A stretch of 64,000 nucleotides of DNA from Chaetoderma sp. LZ-2023a (GCA_034401795.1 CM067369.1:133953350-134017349), one strand, 5' to 3'. Shown: positions 11,800-23,690, counted from the first letter of the stretch. Numbers and translations: made by a program. Notes: generated by a model not told the origin, from the letters alone.

Positions 11800-11968
11800 A
11801 CACGTCAAGTGTACGATTTCTATGTCTTATTCAGTTGAATATTTTGAAAAGACGTTGTTGCCACGGCAAAAATAAAATTCTAAATATTCAACACGTTACC
11901 TGTATTAAGTTACCTTGAAATTGGGATTTTGAAAATTCAGGTTTCAAAGTATATAAATTGATTCCAAC
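11800..11968. mobile_element. F3 MITE body next to the 21-bp minisatellite
   Basis: Reverse-oriented F3: TATGTCTTATTCAGTTGAAT, a hairpin with GTTGTTGCCACGGCAA, TTCAACACGTTACCTGTATT, then TTGGGATTTTGAAAATTCAG. The F3 arm that should follow (GGGCATAGCTA) is exactly where the minisatellite begins. Confidence 0.65.
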
Positions 11969-12330
11969 ATGCTGGAAAAGTGGGGAGGGCATAGCTATAA
12001 ATGGGTGGAGCATAGCTATAAATGGGCAGGGTATAGCTATAAATGGGTGGCGCATATCTATAAATGGGTGGAGCATAGCTATAAATGGGCAGGGCATAGC
12101 TATAAATGGGTGGAGCATATCTATAAATGGGAGGAGCATAGCTATAAATGGGCAGGGCATAGCTATAAATGGGTGGAGCATATCTATAAATGGGAGGAGC
12201 ATAGCTATAAATGGGCAGGGCAAAGCTATAAATGGGCAGGGCATATCTATAAATGGGTGGAGCATAGCTATAAATGGGCAGGCCATAGTTATAAATGACC
12301 AAGGCATAGCTATAACTGGGAATAGTATAG
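11969..12330. repeat. 21-bp minisatellite derived from an F3 arm
   Basis: About 16 copies of a 21-bp unit, GGGCAGGGCATAGCTATAAAT with GGTGGAG variants, drifting at the right end. Because 21 is a multiple of three, several frames on both strands stay open and give periodic peptides (YKWVEHS and similar). These are not evidence of genes. The unit matches the end of F3, which already carries two adjacent copies (for example 8066-8105). Confidence 0.9.
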
Positions 12331-12632
12331 CTAGAAATGCATCCGTCTATTGTTCGCATTTATCTAGTTGGGTAACTGAAGTATAACGCTCAAGGCACAA
12401 GGCAGGTGACATGAGACAACATACCCGCGTAATGTAATATGCACGCTATTGTCACATTACGCGCATGCTTGCATGACCATTGTTACATTTATTGTCAAGG
12501 TAACATAACAAAGTGAAAGATATAATCTGAATTAATTAAGGTTTATTTAAATTGGATAAGTCTTTGTTGATTTAATTGTCATTTGAAAAATGCTCCATCG
12601 CTGCAAAGGAGGCTTACGTAAGTTGATTTGTA

Positions 12633-14324
12633 AAACAAGAGGCCTAAGGGGCCTGTGTCGCTCACCGGGAGCACCATCAATTTTTGTCAAAATTGTTGGT
12701 GGGTGATTTAGCAGTCTTTTAAATGAATTTATGGACATTTTTGCAAGTGCAATATGGCCGCCAAACACACTACATTTTGATTGGCCCATGGAGGCCATGT
12801 TCTTTTGATGGATCAACTTCCCGTGAACAAATTTTAATGGCCCAAATTTCGGCCTGATCCCTTCAGCTGTTCAAGAGGAGTCATTTTCGTGAAAACTAGG
12901 TCATCCAAGATGATCGCCGAACCATTTGGTCAATCAAGTCCTCTTGAACAAATTTGTCTTACCGCTTGGCCTAGATGAAAATTCCCCAAGTGGTTTCGGA
13001 GAAGATTTTTAAAGACATCGGCCGAAGTCCAAAATGGCCGCTGGGCACATTGGCCGATCGGGTTCATTTGAACAAACTTGGATCCTTATGCCCTAAGGAT
13101 GCTTCCTGCCAAATATAAGTGACATTGGCCTGGTAGTTCTCGAGAAGACATATTAAATTTCCCATTGCTTTAGCATGGGAGCTTTTGACGAGAAAATTAT
13201 CCAAGATGGCTGCCAAACTGTTTATCCGACAGTTTCGAAAATTGCAAATTTGAGCTCAGAATACCAAAAAACATATATAGAACCAATCTTGGCCTCAAAA
13301 TCCATCAAATAAAAAAATCCAATATGTTCGCCAAACATGTTACATTTTGATTGGCCCATGGAACAAATTTTGCTTACGTCTTTGCGAGATGTTTCATCAG
13401 TTTTGAATCGATTTCCCAAGCCGTTTCGGAGAACGAGATTTTTAGACATTTCCTAAAATCAGCCGAAATCCAAGATGGCCACCGGTCAAATTAGCCGATC
13501 GGCTTCACTTGAACAAACTTGGATCCCTAAGCCCTAAGGATGCTTCCTTTTAAATATAATTGAAATCGGTCTAGAAGTTCTCCAGAAGAAGACATTTTAA
13601 ATTTCCTATTGCTTTAGTATGGGCACCTTTGCTGGGAAAATAATCCAAGATGGTCGCCAAACCATTTATCCGACAGTTTCGAAAATGACAAATTTGAGAT
13701 CAGAATACCCAAAAAACACAGATACACCGATGTCGGCATCAAAATCCATCAAATAAAAAAATCCAATATGGCCGCCAAAAACACTATATTTTGATTGTCC
13801 CACGGCGGCCATGTTTTTTGACAGTTCAACTTCCCATGAACAAATTTTATTGGCCCTTAATCCCTAATCATATCTGCCAAATTTTGACCCGATCCATTCA
13901 GCGGTTCTGAAGAAGTCGTTTTCGCTAAAACTAGGTCAACCAAGATTGCCACCGAACCATTTGACCAATCAAGTTCCCTTGAACAAACTTGGTTCAGCTC
14001 TTACCCTAGATCATATTTCATGAGTTTTGCATCAATCCTCATAATGGTTTCGGAGAAGATTTTTAAAGAGGTTTCCTAAAAATCGGCCGAAATCCAAGAT
14101 GGCCACCGGCCAAATTGGTCGATCGGCTTCATTTGAACAGACTTGAATCCCTATGGCCTAAGGATGCTTCTTGCCAAATGTAATTGAAATTGGCTCAGTG
14201 GTTCTTGAGAAGAAGTCGTTTAAAGGAAAAGTTGATGGACGGACGATGGACGGACACACGATGGTCGATGGACGGTCGCCACGGCATAAGCTCACTTGGC
14301 CTTTCAAGCCAGGTGAGCTAATAA
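12633..14324. mobile_element. 1.7 kb mollusc-type dispersed repeat
   Basis: The left end reads ACAAGAGGCCTAAGGGGCC then TCGCTCACC. The right end reads AAGCTCACTTGGCC then AAGCCAGGTGAGCTAATAA, after a GGACGGACGATGGACGG stretch. The interior is made of diverged modules: CCAAGATGGCCACCGG near 13035, 13470 and 14095; ATCCGACAGTTTCGAAAAT at 13225 and 13670; AAAACTAGGTCA at 12892 and 13937. It has no convincing coding frame. I associate elements with these termini with bivalves and other molluscs, from memory. A truncated left end recurs at 54083. Confidence 0.65.
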
Positions 14325-14499
14325 TCAAATGACATAAAAATATGTTAAGATTTTGAAAATCAATTTCTTTTCGACGCAGGCTAGTTGCTATCATTGAATA
14401 GGTAAAAAATCTGTGATGTTTTATTGATCCCAGATAACTCTTAGTTGACTAAATTGTCATTTGAAAATGTTTAATGACAGAAATAATCTTGTATTGTAT

Positions 14500-14640
14500 T
14501 CTGTTGAATATTTTAGAACTTAATTTGAATGGAAGCCGTTGCTGCCATAGGTAGCAATGACTTCCGGGCAAATTAGTTCCAAAATATTCAACAAAATAAG
14601 TTTTATATCTTCAATAATTTACTTTTTCAAGGTTAACCTG
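14500..14640. mobile_element. F2 MITE
   Basis: TTCTGTTGAATATTTTAGAA, GGAAGCCGTTGCTGCC, ATAGG, then GGTAGCAATGACTTCC, AAAATATTCAACA and TACTTTTTCAAGGTTAA. The left arm is degraded. Confidence 0.75.
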
Positions 14641-14821
14641 GAGCACTAAAATAGTCAAACACCTCACAATAACTTGCCATACTTCACAAAAGTGAGCTAA
14701 AAACAATCTATATAAAGTACATTTTATGAAAAACCAATACTATGAGTGATTTGATTGTACTTTCATTTGTATTCATGAACAATCTATATAACTGTATATT
14801 ACTAATTGATAACACTATACA

Positions 14822-15128
14822 CTATATTTTGGCAAGTGGAGCAGACTCAGCTCATCACCCCAGATTTTTTGGCTTGTGCTCGTCACGCAGGTACCGGATA
14901 GGTGATGAGATACAGGCACCGATAAGTGCAGACTGTCCGTGTCCATAGATGAGAGTCACCTTGGTGGGAGCACAAGCCAAATTAGTACGTTCAATCGTAC
15001 ATCATCCCCCACCACTCTTGGCTTGTTAGCTGAGACTGTTCAAGTGGAGACGCGAAGGAACAGTAAGGCGCTAACCTACCTAGGTGCACGTGTCCAAGCG
15101 GTGGGGAATGATAACCTTACTGCCTATT
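14822..15128. other. Unrecognised block with inverted GGCTTGTGCTC
   Basis: GGCTTGTGCTC (about 14871) and GAGCACAAGCC (about 14968) are exact inverted copies about 90 bases apart. The block is more GC-rich than its surroundings. I recognise no gene or repeat family. A Pol III B-box-like GTTCAATC (about 14988) is present, but no matching A box is convincing. Confidence 0.35.
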
Positions 15129-15129
15129 G

Positions 15130-16030
15130 AAATTTGGAAGATTACTTGTTGGGTTGCAAGATTTTAATGCTGAAAAGCCTACTGTCTAGTGAAATTTGGG
15201 AAATTAATTATTAAATTGCAAGAATTTAATGATGAAACGCCAAAACTCAGATATTCTGGAATATCCCATTCTTGAATAGCTAAGCGCACCCCCTACACAG
15301 AAGTTAACCCTATGAGATCGGATAGGCCTACGACAGCGACTTATCTAATTAGTTATTCTCACTTTTCCATTATTTCATTTTATTTTGTTTTAAAACCAAC
15401 GCACTGCAAGCAAACAAACTTACAGTTACTTAGATTACTTGGGAAAAAAAACAACCCAACTCAATGACACTATTAGTATTACTGCTGTCACAATTAGATT
15501 ATAACTTGTAACTTAATTTCAAATTTTTCTGATAGTAGACTAATTATGTGCTCTATAGGACATATATTCTTGAAACTTTGAACAATTCACAGTATGCTTG
15601 ACTACTTGCCACTAGCTATAGACAGACTGTGACTCACTGCTAAACAGCCCCAGATTTAGGCAATCAACATTCCTCTCCTAATAAGGATGCTTGCTGCTGG
15701 CTGGCTGCATACATATTCATGAATAGGAACTAAGTTATCGATAGCATGATACCTGTAGCTGCTTGTACCATATACATGATTCTGTAAGCTGCCTCACATT
15801 CCTACCATTGTATGTATGGAGAAGCTGAGCTGTAACTATGAGGGTTATTGGGTACTGATTTTCATAGGGAGATTTACATGGAAGTATGCTGAGCATATAT
15901 GATAGTTATGTTATTGGTATCCATAAACCTGACTTATGTGTACTGTACATAAGCCTGAATATATTTGTCAATATCTAACTTTAATAAAGTGTTACCAGCA
16001 ACTTGAAAATAAATACATTGATTATTCAGT
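15130..16030. other. No recognised feature
   Basis: AT-rich sequence with no coding frame, repeat or RNA that I can support. Confidence 0.5.
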
Positions 16031-16159
16031 CATGTCAGTGTGTATACAAAACATCTCTCCATCCATCCGCTGTCCTTTTTCTCCTAGATAGATTAACAAG
16101 GATATGAGCCAACAGGCAATATTATGTCATGCAACCCATGTGTGTGTGTCTGTCTGTGT

Positions 16160-16530
16160 GGTAAAATTGATTGTAACAACTCCTACACAACTGTTGGATG
16201 AAATTCAATTAAATTTGGTATGTGTGTTACTACCCCTATGAGTGCAGAGTGCATGAGCACATTTGCATTTGACCCAGGGTGGGTGTCAAAGGGTCAAGAA
16301 ATTGATTGTAATGCAACTTCTCCAAAACCATTGGATGGAATTCAACCAAATTTGGTATGTGAGTTACACATATCAATGTGGAGTGCATGAGCACATGTAC
16401 ATTTGGCCCCACCGGGAAATGGGTCAAAAGGCTAAGAAATTGATTGTAATGCAACTCCTCCAAAACTGTTGGATGGAATTCAATCAAATTTGGTATATGA
16501 GTTACCCATATGATTGTGGAGTGCACTGAG
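16160..16530. repeat. About 136-bp tandem repeat, three copies
   Basis: ATTGATTGTAA recurs at 16166, 16301 and 16439. Each unit continues with CTCCAAAAC, TTGGATGGAATTCAA, AAATTTGGTATGTGAGTTAC and GTGCATGAGCACAT. Frames open on both strands follow from the repeat. A related single unit lies inverted at 58600-58690. Confidence 0.85.
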
Positions 16531-16652
16531 CAATCTAGTTACCTTTGCCATCATAGTCTGGGTGTGGGGGAGAGGGGGGGGGGGTGTTTGAAAACCACCA
16601 ACCCCCCCACACACACCGCTGCACCCTTTACAAGCAACCACGTGTGTGGGTG

Positions 16653-16659
<7 letters not shown>

Positions 16660-16722
<63 letters not shown>
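16660..16722. repeat. (CA)n microsatellite
   Basis: CGCGCG followed by about 30 CA repeats. The preceding 100 bases contain G and C runs. Confidence 0.95.
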
Positions 16723-16725
<3 letters not shown>

Positions 16726-17299
16726 GATCTCATTTTAAAATGTTAAACTACGTGGATGTGTATTTCTACAATTTAGACATGAAAGACCAGATCTATAGGA
16801 AAATGAAAAACGTTAGGAATTCTTTAAATTTTGACTGCTCCCTGCGGTCTATGAAGTCCTGCTAATATCATATTGTCACTTCCAGTCTGAATATCACCTC
16901 CCCTCTTATGTAAGTTTCGTATCCACTATACCATCTGCTCCAGTTATTTCCAACAGCCAGATGTCCCAAATGACTGCAAATCCAACATCCTGTCATCCAA
17001 CAGTTATCAACTTCATTTGTCTGATCTTCATGCTCACCACACAACTCATAGTAGGGAGCTCATGCCGAAGATATAAATAATCCATATTTATAATCGTGTC
17101 ATGATCCCAAGAGCTAGTCTATTATAACATTAACTAAATATACACCAATGACTATTGTACTATGTTGACATCGAAGTCAACACAGAACTGGACAAATTTG
17201 ACCTCTGATTTACCAATGGGTTATCAATACATGATACTATCATTAAACTGTTTTAAGTTCAAATTAATACAAATGCTCCATCTTTCTTATACCTCATAA

Positions 17300-18750
17300 A
17301 AATATTTGAAATAAACTCTCCATTAGAAAATTCTGCAAATTTTATCACGACCTTTGTCTAAAAAACTCTTCAGTTCACAGTCTATTAGCTCACTCTCAGC
17401 TTCACTAAACACAATTGGCATGGGAACTTTTAGCTGATGTGGAAATTCTGAGTTCAATTTCATATCGAAGCACTGTGTTTAGAATGAAAGGGTCATAGGT
17501 TATTTGACTACAGTTAGAGAATAATCTACTGATATTACCAGCTTTAACCAATTTGTTAGGTGAAGTAAGCAACTGCTTATCTCTCACATTTTTATGTGAA
17601 ACACCTGTTACCAACATTGAGGAAACAAGGTATTCTCATGCTTCTTTAGTTCCCGATGCGCAGTCCTGTTGTTGCAACTTTTCCCCCTGAAATTGCCTAA
17701 ACTGCGTCCATGGTCTATTTTTTTCAGACTATTGCTACCAGAAAAAGAACACTGACCGTGGCTCTTCAAAGGCGATTTTTGTCCGCCATATGGATGAAAC
17801 CGCTTCTGTTCTTGTGTCTGCGGCCTCCATCTCCCATCCAACTTCCTCCGGACCTTATTCACCTCCTCCACTGCCTTTAAATCCTCCAGAAAATTTCCCC
17901 TATACAATTTGGTAGTAATCTTAAACCTATTAGAACTATCTCCCTAAAGTCTTCATTCAACTCAGGTCGAATCAATTCTCTACAACGATGATTTCATTCC
18001 ACATTTGCATGCATTAGCAATGCAGTAGCATCCACTGATTTTTGCAAAAGTTCCTTAACCGCACTTTCATCCAGCATTGTTTTGTCCCTAATAGTTTTTA
18101 TCAGGGTGTCTCAGATCTGCACAATGACCGTTAGACCTCTTAATAAACGTGCCTGAATTCCCTGAGTCCTCAGATCCCTAGAAATGGCCATGAAATTAAG
18201 TTTCGACCAAATCTTGTTAACCACAGTAGTGTTCAACGTGACACAATTAAGTGGATGAAGATATAATTATCTTTTCTTTAGGTTTATCTGCATTCATCGT
18301 TAAACTGGCCATTTTACTAATTACCTCCGCTAATTGTTCATCAACGTCATTGCCACACCTATCCTTGACCTGATAAGTTCGTGCAATGTTGACCAACACA
18401 TCCTCACTACTGTGACTTTCCTGACTACATTCTCAACACAAACCAGATCCGGACGCGACACATCTGTATCATCTGGAATCTCCTCATCCTCCTTCGAATC
18501 GGAAGAAATCTCACCCATCGCGCCTAAGCTGTGAGAAACAAGTTTATCCAAAGTTCCGGTGACCGATGCAACACTATTTCGCAAACTTCCAAATTCCTGC
18601 CGAGTAACAAAATCCATTATTCCAGAACCCTCAATAACGGTTTTGCTTACCGGAAGCCATGATTTATTGCACACATAATCCATGGAAAACTGAACCTTTG
18701 AGCAATGAAACTTTTCGTCAAACAAAATGTATCTTGAGACTCTCACATCA
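17300..18750 (-). pseudogene. Decayed gag/pol fragment of a DIRS-like tyrosine-recombinase retroelement
   Basis: Read on the minus strand in several frames, the order matches Gag of DIRS/Ngaro-type elements. An acidic leader (DSKEDEEIPDDTD, near 18470) is followed by NKIWSKLNFMAISRDLRTQG, a segment ending ALLMHANVE, RELIRPELNEDF, and then a frame containing NFLEDLKAVEEVNKVRRKL. Further down, the beginning of Pol appears: ITYDPFILNTVLRYEIEL and FSEAESELIDCELKSFLDKG, as in the region before RT in these elements. Stops and frame changes separate the pieces, and RT and recombinase are absent. The assignment rests on remembered family patterns. It differs from the DIRS copy at 41-50 kb. Confidence 0.55.
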
Positions 18751-20760
18751 TTAACCAGGTGAGAACAAAATGTAACACCCGAAATTTATGTTAAAAAATC
18801 ATGCACCACCTTTTTTCAAATTATTATAGCACCTAAATACAATATAATTTTAGTTTGGAAAAGGTACTTTTTGAAATGCTCATGAGTTAACCTTTAGGAC
18901 CATATGCATATGTTATGTCTAAGAAATAGGTGCATGCATGCTGCACTTAATGAGATCAAAATATAGCACACGTTTTTCAGTGACATTATACACATTTCAT
19001 CCTGTTATCTATAACACTCAGAAGAATTAGAAAAGTTTGCCTCCACATATAATAAATATTCTTACATAGTTATAATCAGCATCATTTATTCTTTCATTTG
19101 ACATGTGAGCATGTAGTATATACATACAATTCGGTTTGTCTGTCTGTATGCTTGTTTAACAGTCCACCAAATTATTGAAAAGATGCTTTTTGAGAGTAAA
19201 TTTAAATTCTTTTCTCAAATTTTTGATCAGTTAAATGTAAATAGCCACAACACAGCTTTTACTATTTAAAATTAGTACACTGTGGCGGCTTATGTATAAT
19301 GTAGAATTAGTGTTGTTGTAATCTAAATTTCCGCCTACAGCATTTTTTATATTTCTGCTTTTAAATTTCTACTACTGAAAGATGCTTAAGTGATATACCA
19401 TTATAGTTGTAGTATGTTGTCACCCAATATATTGGCTGTTAATCCTGTAAGTATGTTATAAATAATCATTTTGAAAGTTCAATTTAAAGTGAAAAATGTG
19501 AACACAGAGAAATCGAGCATTAAAGTAGCTGGCTTTCCACTTATTTCTATGTAATTTTGGATGAACTTATGCTTGCTATTGTTGGTATATACCATAAGAA
19601 CTAACCTATCAAAAATTTCAAATTTTGTAAAAAGAATGCCCCGGAAATGAAAATAGACCACTTCATGAATCGCGTCCAGGTGTCCTCTGAGCATCTAGAT
19701 TTCAAATATTTCCTGGAATGTCCTCTCTTGTTTCCAACTTTGAAAAAATTCCTGCCGACGCCTAAGGCTGTGAAAAACCAGGAAATTGTAACTTTTGTGC
19801 AGAACCATAATTTATTATGAAGCTCGGAAGTAAACGAGGAATCAGTAATCATTAAATATGATTGGCCTATGTCTTGTAAACACACTACTTGAGAACACAG
19901 ACATCATGGTATTGGCATCTCATTCATATACACACCGGGAACTACAGTTATATTTATTATGCAAACCTATTTTGTTTAAATTTTTGTCCCTTCGAATTAG
20001 CTCTGCGAATGGCTTAGATACTCCATTCCCGGACTGACGTTTTTTCAGAAAATACACTCCCACAATGCAACGCTCACAGCACTTCTGGCTGGTAAACTAA
20101 CAGGGCGTAGTGAAAACGGAATTATTTTACTATTGGGCTCAGATCCAGGGCACTTTAAGAATGAAGAAGTGAGATCATAATATTATTGAGGTCACACATC
20201 ATTGGAAAGCTCAGCCAATTTTCTAAACATTTTATGTATTAGTTATTATATTTTTCCAAAATTTTGTCATGCTAATTATAATTTTAAAATACCCCCTATT
20301 GGCCAATTGATTTGTTAAAGCTAGGGAAAATAGTGTATTTTATATAAGCGAATAGAGGAGTGAAAATTTTACAAAACTAAAAAAAATAATGCATAAATGT
20401 CTAGAGAATTGCATGCAATATTGTTATTGTAGTTTATGATAGGAACTCTTTAAAATGCAGATGTTGTTTAGCGCAATAATAACTCAATGCGGGCCTGGAG
20501 CGGCTCATTTCCTCGGTTACCAGCCAGCAAATGCACTATGAGCATTGATTTAGCGGAATCATTTGTAATGACGTCAGTGTGGGAAAGGTGTATTGGGCAC
20601 TAATATCGGCCATACACATCAATTAATTTCACAAGTTGTTGTGTTCAGATAAAGATTCCTTTAAGTAAATCAGTTTCTAAACTGTGGTTTGGGCTTGGTT
20701 GTCAGAAATAATAGCATTTATCATTACTGTATGATTACCCTGACTGAGTATCATATTGCC
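18750..20760. other. No recognised feature
   Basis: Two kilobases of AT-rich sequence. Short frames (for example 19479-19885, minus) have no recognisable motif. I see no repeats or MITE cores. Confidence 0.5.
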
Positions 20761-20796
20761 GATCTGGACACACCTGATTAGTATCTGTTTAACCCC

Positions 20797-21009
20797 TTAA
20801 CCCTCAAATTTATCAAGAAAATTTGAATTTTCTCATAGAAAATGTCCATTTGCAAACCAAGAGAAGAATATTTTTGAAAATTTCCCACTGGAATGACAGT
20901 TATTCCAGTGATAAATTTTCAAAAATACTTTTCTCTTGGTCCACAAATGGAAATTTTTCAAAACTAGTGCTGAAGCCATTTTTGGCCGATATGAGTGTTA
21001 AACGGTTAA
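20797..21009. mobile_element. F1 MITE
   Basis: TTAACCCTCAAATTTATCAAG on the left and GAGTGTTAAACGGTTAA on the right. Arms AAATGTCCATTTGCAAACCA and TGGTCCACAAATGGAAATTT. The central palindrome is shortened to GGAATGACAGTTATTCC. Confidence 0.85.
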
Positions 21010-21189
21010 GACCCTATTGTGTGTTGATAGGAATTGTTTATTTCAATACAAAGTTGGGGTAAATTTAACACAAGGTTCAGGTATTGATGACTGATAGATA
21101 GGTTACTTTTAAATCACTTATTAACGCACAAAAAACCTTTTATGACAGACAGAAAATTTCAATTAACCCTATAAACACGAAATCGTGAC

Positions 21190-21340
21190 TTTAATAAATG
21201 TATTTAGTTTAATATTTTGAAACTAATTTGCTATGTTGATGCCATATGCTACAGCAACAGCTCTCCATCAAATTAGTTTCAAAATATGCAACTACTTACC
21301 TGTATTAAGTTACCTTGAAATTCAGGTTCTGAGAACGCAG
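21190..21340. mobile_element. F3 MITE core
   Basis: TTTAGTTTAATATTTTGAAA, CTAATTTG, a GCCATATGC/CAACAG loop, ATCAAATTAGTTTCAAAA, then TTACCTGTATTAAGTTACCT. The ends are not visible. Confidence 0.65.
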
Positions 21341-21351
21341 TGTTAAAAGGT

Positions 21352-21579
21352 TTAACCCTGTAACCCACGAATTTATTTTTTTTAAATTAAATTTTCTCAT
21401 TGAAAATATCTATTTGCATCCAAAGAGAATACTATTTTTGAAAAGTTACCACTGAAATTACTGGCTCGGTCATTTCAGTGGTAAATTTTCAAAAATAGTC
21501 TTCTCTTGGTCTGCAAATGGACATTTCTCAAGGCCACTGCAGAAGCCATATTTTGCTGATATGAGTGTTACGAGGTTAA
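21352..21579. mobile_element. F1 MITE, near-complete
   Basis: TTAACCCTGTAACCC at the left, GAGTGTTACGAGGTTAA at the right. TTAA on both sides (21352-21355, 21576-21579). Arms ACTATTTTTGAAAAGTTACC and its inverse around TTACTGGCTCGGTCATTTCA. Confidence 0.88.
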
Positions 21580-21884
21580 TGTATGAAAACGTGTTATTCA
21601 GACCACAAAATACACTGGACACAGCTTACAATGGGAAATCATTTGATTGACAATTTTCATAATAGTACTAAAGGTTTGTTCACTCAGGGATAAGCAGAAA
21701 GATGACGATCAAAAGGAAATCCCCACTCCTCTTATAACATATTTTGTGATACAATAATAAGCACGATAAAATTTCTAAATTAAATTCTGGAATCGCTGAA
21801 GCCGAATAAATTTCAGAGTACTTAAGGTGGCGATTGATTATACGACTGTTAAAATATGATGAAAACTGGGCTTTGTGTGTAAAT

Positions 21885-21916
21885 GATAATGATGATGGTG
21901 GTGGTGGTAGTGGTGG

Positions 21917-21957
<41 letters not shown>

Positions 21958-22020
21958 GTGGTGGTAGTGGCGATGATGATGCTGATGATGATGATGATGG
22001 TGGTGGTGATGTTGATGATA

Positions 22021-22068
<48 letters not shown>

Positions 22069-22098
22069 GTGGTGGTGATGACGATGATGATGTGATGG
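21885..22098. repeat. GAT/GGT trinucleotide microsatellite
   Basis: About 70 triplets, mostly GAT with GGT and GAC variants. Asp-, Met- and His-rich frames on both strands are products of the repeat. Confidence 0.95.
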
Positions 22099-22119
22099 AT
22101 TAGCGAATGGCCAGAAGCT

Positions 22120-22555
22120 GGTTATCTGACCCACAACCACGTTAACCAGGAGCCGGTTATCTGGTGATAGTTAATGATGACCAGGAGCTGGAGACCTGGT
22201 TACGCACGATATTATTAGAAGCTGGAAATCTGGTCATGGATGATACTACCTGGAGCTGGAGACCTGATTACGAATGATATTACCAGGAGCTGGAGACCTG
22301 GCTGCAGATGACAATACCAGGAGCTGGAGACCTGGCTATAGCTGATATTACCACGAGCTGGAAACCTGGCTACACATGATATTACCAGGAGCTGGAGACC
22401 TGGCTACAGATGATATTACCAGGAGCTGGAGACCTGGCTACAGATGATATTATCAGGAGCTGGAGACCTGGCTACAGATGATATTGCCAGGAGCTGGAGA
22501 CCTGGCTACAGATGATATTATCAGGAGCTGGCGACCTGGCTATAGCTGATAGTAA
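22120..22555. repeat. 34-bp minisatellite
   Basis: About a dozen copies of a unit built from ACCAGGAGCTGGAGACCTGG plus CTACAGATGATATT. The central copies (22310-22540) are nearly identical and the leftmost are diverged. Each unit contains CCAG/CTGG and CCAGG/CCTGG inverted pairs. Confidence 0.92.
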
Positions 22556-22589
22556 TGACCTAAAGTGATGGAGAGATTTTTGGATGAAA

Positions 22590-23190
22590 GTTCATATTGT
22601 GCCCACAAATCAAAACGTATATTGACTGGACAAACGTGAATTAACTGTTAATGGGCCCTAAACTGAGATGGCGCCCATATCTATTTACGAATCTGTATGA
22701 GGACTGCTGATACTCATTTTTATATTTGAACTTCACAATGGAAACATTCTCTCAGCCACGCCGGTGTATATGGCCGGCGTAGAAATATATACACGTGAGA
22801 CGATGGCTGCCTACATCACAACTTCGCTAAGGTGCAACTAACTCTCACGAAGGCCAACCACCGAATGCTTGTCGAGGCGACGATTTTAACACATGCACAC
22901 AATATATTGTGACCCGTCTGGATCACGCGGATATACAACATGTTGATTTGTAACTCCTATATAACTGCTCAAATAATCCATAGAGATTCCATACATTTTA
23001 TAAATAATGAAATCTACATTGATTATAACCTAATCATAATAACAAATACAATTATCTTAATTCTAACTGATACAAATTTTGTATAAATGTAAATCTCGAT
23101 TACAAATATCCCCTATGCTTTTATAATTGACCTGAAGTAATTTATTTCATTAAATCAACCAGAAAGCATGCAAGACTGAATAACAATCTG
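22590..23190. other. No recognised feature
   Basis: Nothing supportable apart from a short GCCGG/CCGGC inverted pair near 22761-22780. Confidence 0.5.
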
Positions 23191-23309
23191 TCTACCTATA
23201 TTGTAGCGGATTTGGAATCCAAATATGTTGCGGGTGGCATAAGCTAATGTGATTGTATAGAAATATGATTGCTATGTATGATCTTACGATCATATGATAG
23301 CAACCGTCG

Positions 23310-23342
23310 TCACAATGATGATGATGATGGTGGTGGTGGTGG

Positions 23343-23394
<52 letters not shown>

Positions 23395-23690
23395 AATGAT
23401 GATGATGGTGGTGATAGTGGTGGTGATAGTGGTGGTAATGATGATGATGGGTGGTGGCAGCAGCGGCGGCGGCAGCGACGACGACGGTGGTGGTCGTGAT
23501 GATGATGATGATGATGGTGGTGGTAGTGGTGGGATGATGATGATGATGGTGGCGATGGTGGTGGTGGCGATGGTGGTGGTTGCGATGATGATGATGATGG
23601 TGAAGGTGATGATGATGATGGTTAGTGGTACTGATGACGGCGGTGACGGCAGCGGCGACAACAACGACGATGATGATGATGGTGGTGAAG
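23310..23690. repeat. GAT/GGT trinucleotide microsatellite, second array
   Basis: Long interrupted ATG/GAT array with GGT, GGC and GAC variants. The minus-strand frame at 23192-23761 (His/Thr/Ile-rich) and its counterparts are repeat products. Confidence 0.95.

Noticed and set aside
11888-12386. Four overlapping 109-142 residue frames with a 7-residue period
   Set aside because: A 21-bp minisatellite is a multiple of three and keeps frames open. It is explained by expansion from an F3 arm.
14980-15000. B-box-like GTTCAATC, possible SINE or tRNA
   Set aside because: No convincing A box at the right spacing and no cloverleaf could be drawn.
21838-22140. Asp-, Met- and His-rich open frames
   Set aside because: They arise from a GAT/GGT triplet array that keeps every frame open. 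There is no non-repetitive coding sequence on either side.
22120-22555. Possible CRISPR array (regular repeats)
   Set aside because: Units are contiguous, without unique spacers, and the context is a eukaryotic genome. It is a minisatellite.
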